The notes under the pieces were generated by a model. The model ran no database searches, was not told the origin of the DNA, and saw only the letters and a program-made list of their open reading frames with translations. Below are positions 1 to 5,878 of a stretch of DNA of 9,749 nt, piece after piece (the first letter of the stretch is position 1; each line of letters starts with the position of its first letter). This stretch comes from CAZIRO01 sp964541595 (GTDB taxonomy: Bacteria; Acidobacteriota; HRBIN11), in NCBI GenBank assembly GCA_964541595.1, contig CAZIRO010000111.1:1-9749 (forward strand). Reading direction: 5' to 3'. The translations under genes and the position numbers were made by a program.

Positions 1-997
1 CGTCAAGTCCCATGCCGCTCTTCTTTTCGATCTCTTCCTCCATCTGGCGCAGGGCTTCTTCCTGCAGGTGCTGAATTTTACTTCCCGTGAGGTATCGGAA
101 GTGTGCATCCTCCGTGAATCCCCTGGAGCGAAGGTGTTCAACCACTTCCTCCACGGACACCAGGGAACGCGCGACCTTCCCGCTCTGCAGATCGATGCGG
201 TGGAGCAGGTGCCCCCGATGCGGCGCCACCGCCCAGATCGCCTTTTCCATGACGATATAATCCGTGGCCTGAAACGGCAGGGAAATCCGCCGTTCCGGCT
301 CCAGAAACGGGTCCAGGCAGACGATCCCGAGCGCGTGCGCGAAGGCGAATGGACACGCTTCTGCGAAGGGATCGCGGAGCAGGACGCGCGGGAACATGCC
401 GATCCAGCTCTGAGTAGCTATCCCTGACCATGCCTTCGGGAGATACGATCCGGGAACATAGAGTAATGGCTGTAGTGTGATTCGGCTGATGCGCGGGTCG
501 GTGGCATCGCTTCCGATGCGGATGGGTTCCCATGATGAAGAAAACATACCCACGGCTGTGTGAGCCAGCACATGTCCGTATCTTTCCCACTGCGCACGTC
601 GGATCTTCGGGGATGACGCGATCAGGACCACGGCGGCGAGATACCGTTCTCCCCATCGGATCGCATGGTTGATATAGATCTGATATGCTTCACCCCGGAT
701 AAATTCAGAAATATGCCGGATAGATACAATTTTGGGGCGAATGATAGCCTCAGACGCTGTTCCCTGAAGTGTGTGAAATACGAGTAAAGGTAGTATCATC
801 AGGAGTTTAGCAAGAATTTTCACGGCATTCCTGGCGAACACATGCTCCACGGCCTGCCGGAAGGCTTCATCCGAACGGGCCAGCAATTCCTCGAGACTCA
901 CCCGGAACAACTCTTCCGGAGTGACACCATAGCGCCCGGTCCTTTCTTTGAACTGAGCCCACCTTTCTTCCGAAAGAGTTACCGTCAGCGTCGCCAT
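1..997 (-). CDS. Unrecognised exported protein with an antitoxin-like N-terminal segment; 3' end beyond the window
   Basis: The minus strand is open without a stop from the ATG at 997 to the left edge (332 codons visible). The start follows GGGGGAG six bases upstream and a good promoter. Residues 1-58 (MATLTVTLSEERW..., VTPEELFRVSLEELLA, AFRQAVEHVFARN) resemble ribbon-helix-helix antitoxins. At residue 59 a GTG codon opens a typical signal peptide (VKILAKLLMILPLLVF, possible cleavage after SEA at 82-84), itself preceded by AGGA five bases upstream. The exported part (about 85-332) is not recognised. It has aromatic-rich beta-strand-like stretches such as RWGERYLAAVVL and IWAVAPHRGHLLHRIDL, which could be a beta-propeller, and a charged helical stretch at 313-329. 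An internal hydrophobic signal after a DNA-binding segment makes little sense as one protein, so the GTG at 823 may be the functional start of the exported product. The coding frame is secure; the function is unknown. Confidence 0.8.
   Translation of the reverse strand, partial: MATLTVTLSEERWAQFKERTGRYGVTPEELFRVSLEELLARSDEAFRQAVEHVFARNAVKILAKLLMILPLLVFHTLQGTASEAIIRPKIVSIRHISEFIRGEAYQIYINHAIRWGERYLAAVVLIASSPKIRRAQWERYGHVLAHTAVGMFSSSWEPIRIGSDATDPRISRITLQPLLYVPGSYLPKAWSGIATQSWIGMFPRVLLRDPFAEACPFAFAHALGIVCLDPFLEPERRISLPFQATDYIVMEKAIWAVAPHRGHLLHRIDLQSGKVARSLVSVEEVVEHLRSRGFTEDAHFRYLTGSKIQHLQEEALRQMEEEIEKKSGMGLD
824..997 (-). other. Ribbon-helix-helix antitoxin-like segment lacking its own stop
   Basis: These 58 codons read like a nearly complete small antitoxin of about 65-70 residues: an initial beta strand (TLTVTLS), a helix-turn-helix-like stretch (EERWAQFKERTGRYGVTPEELFRVSLEELLA) and a final helix (DEAFRQAVEHVFARN). 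From memory, members of this family usually end a few residues after a motif like VLxKN. Here the reading frame instead passes into the next gene's signal peptide. No toxin gene (for example PIN/VapC) is visible. It may be the remnant of an antitoxin gene fused by deletion to the neighbour. The family assignment is by motif recognition only. Confidence 0.5.
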
Positions 998-1056
998 GTT
1001 CACTCCCCCTGGTGAATCAACCCGACGCCGTTTTATCGGTTTGGGATTCAGCATAA

Positions 1057-1085
1057 ATATTAATGGATTCGAAGGAGGTATGCAA
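1057..1085 (-). promoter_or_regulatory. Sigma70-like promoter for the leftward gene
   Basis: Read on the minus strand, TTGCAT (1085-1080) is followed by a 17-bp spacer and TAATAT (1062-1057). It lies about 60 bp upstream of the ATG at 997 and faces that gene. Both hexamers match the consensus at five of six positions or nearly so, and the spacing is ideal. Confidence 0.5.
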
Positions 1086-1160
1086 ACCGACTTCCCTGGG
1101 ATCGGGACAGGCAATGGGACAGGGGATGTGCCGGATGCGCGGATGGTCCGGTCGATACCG

Positions 1161-1230
1161 GGTGTCGGGTGGCAGGTCTCGGGTGTCAGGTGTCAGGTCC
1201 CAGGTCTCAGGTGTCAGGTATCGGGGATCG
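1161..1230 (+). repeat. Degenerate 7-bp tandem array, forward orientation (10 units)
   Basis: Ten consecutive 7-base units with no spacing errors: ggtgtcg, ggtggca, ggtctcg, ggtgtca, ggtgtca, ggtccca, ggtctca, ggtgtca, ggtatcg, gggatcg. The consensus is GGTGTCA/GGTCTCA. The array is non-coding; any reading frame across it gives a low-complexity shadow peptide. Its complement recurs at 1422-1463. Confidence 0.9.
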
Positions 1231-1421
1231 GGATTTGGAAAGGTGTTGACGCAAAGCATATATCAGCAGCCGGTTGCGCATCCTGCTGATTTCGACGCAT
1301 TGTATCGACGGGTCTTTTCTTTTGCATGGTGGTTTCATCCCTCCTGCAGCATTCATTTCTTCCATACGGCCGTTGAAAACCCGGCATCTACCAACCGGAT
1401 TCCAATCCAACCCCCCGCCCC
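1231..1421. other. Sequence between the two oppositely oriented heptamer arrays, no gene seen
   Basis: 191 bp with no convincing gene on either strand. Short minus-strand frames exist (one of 37 codons starting at 1327, downstream of AGGAGG at a poor 12-base distance), but they end inside the first heptamer array and resemble nothing I know. The stretch together with its flanking arrays may be a single repeated element, which cannot be tested from one copy. Confidence 0.4.
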
Positions 1422-1463
1422 TGAGACCTGAGACCCGAGACCTGACACCTGACACCTGAGACT
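1422..1463 (-). repeat. Degenerate 7-bp tandem array, reverse orientation (6 units)
   Basis: Six consecutive units on the plus strand: tgagacc, tgagacc, cgagacc, tgacacc, tgacacc, tgagact. These are exact complements of units in the array at 1161-1230 (tgacacc is ggtgtca, tgagacc is ggtctca, cgagacc is ggtctcg), except the last unit, which has one changed base. The two arrays can therefore pair as a long imperfect stem. Confidence 0.9.
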
Positions 1464-1471
1464 GGTAAATT
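1442..1471 (+). promoter_or_regulatory. Possible promoter for the LolA-like gene, with -35 inside the heptamer array
   Basis: CTGACA at 1442-1447 (five of six bases of TTGACA) is supplied by the array. After an 18-bp spacer comes TAAATT at 1466-1471, preceded by TGG as in an extended -10. Transcription would start near 1478, beside the inverted repeat at 1479-1511, leaving a leader of about 118 bases. The -10 is weak, so this is only a candidate. Confidence 0.3.
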
Positions 1472-1478
1472 TTGAGGT

Positions 1479-1511
1479 CATGCAGCGCACGATATCCGCG
1501 GGCGCTGCATG
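1479..1511. promoter_or_regulatory. Perfect 10-bp inverted repeat upstream of the LolA-like gene
   Basis: CATGCAGCGC (1479-1488) and GCGCTGCATG (1502-1511) are perfect complements separated by 13 bases. No T-run follows, so it is not a standard intrinsic terminator. It could be a leader hairpin or a regulator binding site. The rest of the stretch to 1582 shows nothing else I can name. Confidence 0.55.
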
Positions 1512-1596
1512 CGGTTGCCATCCGGAACGGGTAAACAATCTTCCTGCACCGACCGTTTTACAGATCAGACAAACCCCGCTTCAAGGAGGACGTCTC

Positions 1597-2394
1597 GTGC
1601 AACACAGGATGAGACCACGCTTTCGATACGGGATCTATCTCGCCGTGTGGGCGCTGTCGTTCGGATGGTCAGGTGTGGGTGCGCAACGTGGATGGGCACA
1701 GGATATCGACGCGATTATTCAACGTCACCTGGAAGTCATGGGGGGTGTGGAACGTCTGCAGTCCGTTCAGAGTATGCACATGAAGGGGACCATGCTGTTT
1801 CAGGGTGTGGAGGCACCGGTGGAGTTCTGGTTTCAACGTCCGAATCGCGTCCGTATCGAAACGACGTTTCAGGGACAAAAATTTGTGCAGGCATACGACG
1901 GTGAAACAGCCTGGTGGATCATGCCGTTTATGGGGGATCCCACGCCGAAACCGATGCCGGAAGCGCAGGCAAAACGGTTTATCGAAAACTCTCAGGACTT
2001 CCTCAGTCCGTTCATTGATTACAAAGAAAAGGGATATACGGTAGAACTGGTCGGAGAGGAGGAGATCGAGGGCACGCCCGTGTACCACATTCGCCTGAAG
2101 AAGCGTTCCGAGCGTGTGATTGAATATTTTCTGGATAAAGAAACAGCGGTTCTGCTGCGTACGCGTGCGGAAATTCAACGGGAAAACCAGACCATTCAGA
2201 GTGAGACGGTCTTCGGGGATTACCAGCAAGTGGAGGGTATCGCGATTCCGTTTTCCATCCAGTCGTACGTGAACGGGCAGTTGATGAGCCAGATGACGGT
2301 GCAGCAGGTTGAAATCAATCCGGAAATTGATCCGGCACTGTTTCACATGCCGAAAACTGAGAAGACGACAGAACAGCCACTGCAACGGCACTGA
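1597..2394 (+). CDS. Exported LolA-like / outer-membrane lipoprotein-sorting-protein-like protein
   Basis: 265 residues. The start chosen is the GTG at 1597 because AAGGAGGA lies six bases before it. The frame stays open upstream to an ATG at 1480, but that start falls in the inverted repeat and has no Shine-Dalgarno; an ATG at 1609 is the other possibility. Residues 1-35 form a signal peptide (hydrophobic GIYLAVWALSFGW, cleavage likely near GWAQ at 32-35). There is no lipobox cysteine, so the product is probably periplasmic. The mature protein has the pattern of this family: an N-terminal helix (IIQRHLEVMGGVERL), strands with PNRVRIETTFQG and VQAYDGETAWW, and a C-terminal NPEIDPALFHMP motif. 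Related proteins share the LolA/LppX-type fold, an open beta-barrel that holds lipid or lipoprotein, but the ligand here is unknown. It is flanked on both sides by repeat islands and is probably transcribed alone. Confidence 0.85.
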   Translation: MQHRMRPRFRYGIYLAVWALSFGWSGVGAQRGWAQDIDAIIQRHLEVMGGVERLQSVQSMHMKGTMLFQGVEAPVEFWFQRPNRVRIETTFQGQKFVQAYDGETAWWIMPFMGDPTPKPMPEAQAKRFIENSQDFLSPFIDYKEKGYTVELVGEEEIEGTPVYHIRLKKRSERVIEYFLDKETAVLLRTRAEIQRENQTIQSETVFGDYQQVEGIAIPFSIQSYVNGQLMSQMTVQQVEINPEIDPALFHMPKTEKTTEQPLQRH

Positions 2395-2414
2395 GCGGTG
2401 GATTTCCAGAGTGG

Positions 2415-2551
2415 AGTGACGCAAGAAAGCGTGACGTGCGGGGAAGTGACGAGAGAAGTGACGAAAGTATCGGTATACGACGTCACTTCACGTCACTATT
2501 CCGTTCATCACCTTTCCCCTTGTCACTTCGGAAATGCACTTCTGAGTGACG
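2415..2551. repeat. Cluster of AGTGACG/CGTCACT repeats with nested hairpin
   Basis: Most of the 211-bp gap between the two plus-strand genes is built from one motif. AGTGACG occurs at 2415, 2445, 2457 and 2545, with the variant CGTGACG at 2430. The complement CGTCACT occurs at 2481 and 2491, with TGTCACT at 2521. GAAGTGACG (2455-2463) and CGTCACTTC (2481-2489) form a perfect 9-bp stem around 17 bases, extended by an outer 7-bp pair (2445-2451 with 2491-2497). It begins about 20 bp after the upstream stop. It may act as a terminator-like structure or binding site, or be an intergenic repeat. Confidence 0.8.
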
Positions 2552-2605
2552 ACGTGTGCAATCACAACTCGTTTTGTCTGTCTGTGATATCCGGGGGATA
2601 GCATC

Positions 2606-5600
2606 ATGTACGGAATATTCCGAAAAATTATAAATACTGTATGGATATGCGGGACCATTGCGGTCGGCGTGTGCGCAGTACCGCGGGCGATGGCTGATGA
2701 TGTGCGCCTGGATTCTGCTGTGCTGGGTGCCATCGAGGCGCGGAGTATCGGTCCGGCCGCGATGAGCGGTCGGATCACGGATATTGTGGCTGTTCCCGCG
2801 GATCCCTATCCGCGGATCATCTATGTCGGTACGGCGGGCGGCGGTGTGTGGAAGTCCACGGACGGTGGACTGACGTTTCGGCCCATCTTCGATGATCATG
2901 TCCAGTCGATAGGGAGTCTGGCGCTGGATCCGCAGCATCCGGATACCCTCTGGGTGGGAACCGGAGAGATCAATGTCCGGAATACGGTTTCGGTCGGCGA
3001 CGGGCTGTACCGTACCCGGGATGGAGGCAAAACCTGGGAACACCTCGGGTTTCGTGAATCGGAACGGATTGCGCGGATTCTTGTGCACCCCAGGGACAGT
3101 CACACGGTCTATGTCTGTGTGCTCGGGCACCTCTGGGACGACCACCCGGAGCGGGGCGTGTACCAGACCACGGATGGCGGGCAAACCTGGAAACGCATAC
3201 TCTACGTGGATGAAACAACGGGGTGCGTCGACCTCGAAATGGATCCGCAGGAACCGAACGTGCTCTATGCGGCGATGTGGCAGGTACGCCGCTGGCCGTG
3301 GTTTTTCCGATCCGGCGGTCCGGGCAGTGGATTGTACAAGAGTACGGACGGGGGCAAACACTGGCGCAAGATTCACCGGGGACTGCCGAAGGGTGAGCTC
3401 GGGCGAATCGAAATTGCCATCGCACCGTCCAGACCCAACCGCCTGTACGCTATTGTCGAGGCCAAAAAGACCGCACTGTACCGTTCGGACGATATGGGCG
3501 AGTCCTGGACGCAGGTGAGTGACGCGTTCGGGATTCAGGCGCGGCCTTTTTATCTTGCCGCACTGCAGGTCGATCCGCAGGACTACAAACGTGTGTACAA
3601 TCCGAGTTATACACTGTTTGTCAGCCGCGATGGCGGCAAGACATTCGACACGGTGATGGGTGCGGACATCACGTCCTTTGCGATGGCTGTCCATCCGGAC
3701 CACCAGGCGTTGTGGATCCACCCGCGCAACCCCGCGGTGATCATCCTGGGAACGGACGGTGGGGTGTACATTTCGTACGATCGCGGGGTGCACTGGCGGT
3801 TCGTGACCAACTTACCGGTATCCCAGTTTTATCACGTCAGTGTCGACATGCGAACACCGTACTGGGTATGCGGTGGTCTGCAGGACAACGGTGCGTGGTG
3901 TGCTCCCTCCGAGACGCTGGATACCGGTGGGGTCCGCAATAAACACTGGCAGAATGTCGGCGGCGGAGACGGGTTTTATGCGTTCTTTGATCCCCGAGAT
4001 CCGAATATCGTGTACTACTCCTGGCAGGGTGGACATCTGCAGCGGCGGCATTTGAATACCGGCGAGGTCCGGGATATTCGCCCGCTGCCGCCGCCAGGGG
4101 ATCCCCCGTATCGGTTCAACTGGAACGCAGCCGTTGCATTGAGTCCGAACCATCCGGGCCGTGTATATATCGGTGCGCAATTTCTCTTCCGATCGGACGA
4201 TCGCGGCGATCACTGGGAAAAGATCTCTCCCGACCTGACCACGAATGATCCGGAAAAACAACGGCAGTTCGAGTCTGGCGGATTGACCATCGACAACACG
4301 ACGGCGGAGAACCACTGCACGATCACGAGCATTTCGGAATCCCCGCTGGATTCCAGCGTGATCTGGGTCTGCACAGACGACGGCAACCTGCAGATCACAC
4401 GGGACGGCGGACAGACGTGGACCAACGTGGTGGACCGTATTCCCGGATTGCCACCGCATACGTGGTGCAGCCATGTCGAAGCGAGTCGGCATGTCATGGG
4501 ACGGGCATACGTCACGTTCGACGGCCACCGTACGGGAGACATGCGGACATACGTGTATCGAACGGACGATTTCGGGGCAACCTGGGTCTCGCTGGTAACG
4601 GATGAACTCGAAGGGTACGCACACGTTATCCGCGAAGATGTCGTCAATCCGGATCTGCTGTTCCTCGGTACCGAATTCGGGTTGTTCATTTCGATCGATG
4701 GAGGACAACACTGGGTGCGGTTTACGGGAAAGTTCCCCAAAAAAGTTGCCGTACGGGATCTCGTGGTCCACCCGCGGGATCACGATCTGGTCATCGCCAC
4801 GCACGGCCGGGGGATCTATATCGTGGATGACATCACGCCGTTGCGCCATCTCACACCGGACCTGATACGGAAAGACGTGGCGATTCTTCCCGGCCGACCC
4901 GTGGTGCTTCGTCAACCGGCACCGCTTCAGGATTTTCCCGGGGATACCGCGTTCGCCGGAAAAAATCCGCAGCACGGTGCGACGATTACATACTATTTGA
5001 AAAAACGTCACATCTTCGGCCCGCTGCGGATTGAAATCCTGGACGCGCAGGGCGAGGTGCTGCGAACGCTGCCCACGACAAAACGAAGGGGGATCAATCG
5101 CGTTTACTGGGACCTGCGGCTGAAACCGCCGAAACTGCCGGCGACACCGGGACTCGTCCCGTTTTTCGCCTGGGGACCGACTGTCCCTGAAGGCACGTAT
5201 CGGGTACGCCTGGTCCGGGGTGATACCGTCGTCGAAGGTGCACTTGTCGTCCGCGCCGACCCGCTCGCCGCACATTCGCCCGCGGATCGTCGTGCGCGCC
5301 ATGCGCTCGTGATGCGTCTGTATCGGATGCTGGAAGATATGGCGTTCATGCTGGATACCGTGCAATCCCTGCGCCAGCAGGTTCAGGATCGGCTGAAAGA
5401 TATCGGTACTGAACGCAAGTACCGTCGACTGCGGCGTGAACTCGAACGGTTTCAGGACGCACTGCAGGCGTTTCAGGACGCGTACACGGTAAAATCGTTC
5501 ATTCATGGACAGAAACTGCGGGAGAACATGATCGAACTCTACAGTGCAGTGGTGGGGTATCAGGGACGCCCCACCGAGGCCCAGGTCCAGTATGCAGACC

Positions 5601-5749
5601 ACCTTGCCGAGGAGTTGCGTGCCGCGGCGCAACGGTTGGACACATTACTGCGGCAGCAACTACCGGCGGTGAACCGGCGACTGCGCAAACGCGGGCTGCA
5701 GGAACTGCATCGACTCACGCGTGCAGAGTTCGAGAAGTCCCGACAGTAA
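2606..5749 (+). CDS. Large secreted BNR/Asp-box beta-propeller protein (VPS10/sortilin-like family)
   Basis: 1047 residues; the ATG at 2606 follows GGGGGA seven bases upstream. Residues 1-30 are a signal peptide (cleavage after AMA). Eleven Asp boxes (S/T-x-D-x-G-x-x-W/F) start near residues 83, 136, 187, 245, 293, 339, 389, 529, 597, 652 and 695, for example KSTDGGLTF, RTRDGGKTW, QTTDGGQTW and ISIDGGQHW. They indicate one or two beta-propellers over about 40-735. The propeller closes at ATHGRGIYIVDD (731-742), a signature of this bacterial family. A beta-sandwich-like region follows at about 795-885 (ITYYLKKR, GINRVYWDLR), then a mainly helical, Arg/Gln-rich tail (about 890-1045) that may be coiled coil. 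Such proteins are often labelled glycosyl hydrolase or VPS10-domain protein, but Asp boxes are structural and I see no catalytic residues that prove an enzyme. The length is normal for the family and the gene is complete up to the stop just before the N run. Location is periplasm or cell surface. Confidence 0.9.
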   Translation: MYGIFRKIINTVWICGTIAVGVCAVPRAMADDVRLDSAVLGAIEARSIGPAAMSGRITDIVAVPADPYPRIIYVGTAGGGVWKSTDGGLTFRPIFDDHVQSIGSLALDPQHPDTLWVGTGEINVRNTVSVGDGLYRTRDGGKTWEHLGFRESERIARILVHPRDSHTVYVCVLGHLWDDHPERGVYQTTDGGQTWKRILYVDETTGCVDLEMDPQEPNVLYAAMWQVRRWPWFFRSGGPGSGLYKSTDGGKHWRKIHRGLPKGELGRIEIAIAPSRPNRLYAIVEAKKTALYRSDDMGESWTQVSDAFGIQARPFYLAALQVDPQDYKRVYNPSYTLFVSRDGGKTFDTVMGADITSFAMAVHPDHQALWIHPRNPAVIILGTDGGVYISYDRGVHWRFVTNLPVSQFYHVSVDMRTPYWVCGGLQDNGAWCAPSETLDTGGVRNKHWQNVGGGDGFYAFFDPRDPNIVYYSWQGGHLQRRHLNTGEVRDIRPLPPPGDPPYRFNWNAAVALSPNHPGRVYIGAQFLFRSDDRGDHWEKISPDLTTNDPEKQRQFESGGLTIDNTTAENHCTITSISESPLDSSVIWVCTDDGNLQITRDGGQTWTNVVDRIPGLPPHTWCSHVEASRHVMGRAYVTFDGHRTGDMRTYVYRTDDFGATWVSLVTDELEGYAHVIREDVVNPDLLFLGTEFGLFISIDGGQHWVRFTGKFPKKVAVRDLVVHPRDHDLVIATHGRGIYIVDDITPLRHLTPDLIRKDVAILPGRPVVLRQPAPLQDFPGDTAFAGKNPQHGATITYYLKKRHIFGPLRIEILDAQGEVLRTLPTTKRRGINRVYWDLRLKPPKLPATPGLVPFFAWGPTVPEGTYRVRLVRGDTVVEGALVVRADPLAAHSPADRRARHALVMRLYRMLEDMAFMLDTVQSLRQQVQDRLKDIGTERKYRRLRRELERFQDALQAFQDAYTVKSFIHGQKLRENMIELYSAVVGYQGRPTEAQVQYADHLAEELRAAAQRLDTLLRQQLPAVNRRLRKRGLQELHRLTRAEFEKSRQ

Positions 5750-5753
5750 ACAC

Positions 5754-5853
5754 NNNNNNNNNNNNNNNNNNNNNNNNNNNNNNNNNNNNNNNNNNNNNNN
5801 NNNNNNNNNNNNNNNNNNNNNNNNNNNNNNNNNNNNNNNNNNNNNNNNNNNNN
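5754..5853. other. Assembly gap of exactly 100 N
   Basis: The run is exactly 100 N. The 13 bases before it (cgacagtaaacac, 5741-5753) are identical to the 13 bases after it (5854-5866). This is what a scaffolder leaves when two contigs overlap by a few bases but are joined with a default spacer. Real missing sequence is probably none, in which case the two convergent stop codons are only about 16 bp apart. Confidence 0.9.
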
Positions 5854-5864
5854 CGACAGTAAAC

Positions 5865-5877
5865 ACCGGTACCCGGT
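5865..5877. terminator. Possible small bidirectional terminator between convergent genes
   Basis: ACCGG-TAC-CCGGT forms a 5-bp stem with a 3-base loop, flanked by AAAC on the left and TTTC on the right. It sits between the stop of the BNR gene and the stop of the cytochrome gene once the N run is discounted. The stem is short and the T-tracts are poor, so the call is weak. Confidence 0.25.
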
Positions 5878-5878
5878 T

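Noticed and set aside
138..656. Minus-strand open frame of 172 codons
   Set aside because: It lies in another frame of the same strand inside the longer open gene at 1-997, and its translation is Arg/Pro-rich with no domain or start signal.
1080..1289. ATG at 1080 directly after a perfect AAGGAGGT
   Set aside because: The ATG abuts the Shine-Dalgarno with no spacing, the -35 of the leftward promoter overlaps it, and the frame only translates the heptamer array into low-complexity peptide.
1214..1327. 37-codon minus-strand frame between the arrays
   Set aside because: Shine-Dalgarno AGGAGG is about 12 bases from the ATG, the stop lies in the repeat array and the peptide is unfamiliar.
1161..1463. 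Heptamer arrays as a CRISPR or protein-coding repeat
   Set aside because: Units are 7 bp with no spacers, far too short for CRISPR, and they change orientation; no frame across them has coding character.
1669..2424. Long minus-strand frame opposite the LolA-like gene
   Set aside because: It is antisense to a well-supported gene with a signal peptide and family motifs; His/Arg/Leu-rich composition is typical of a shadow frame.
2483..5632. Two long antisense frames (436 and 606 codons) opposite the BNR gene
   Set aside because: They mirror the codon bias of the plus-strand gene, have no Shine-Dalgarno or recognisable domain, and the first crosses the intergenic repeat island.
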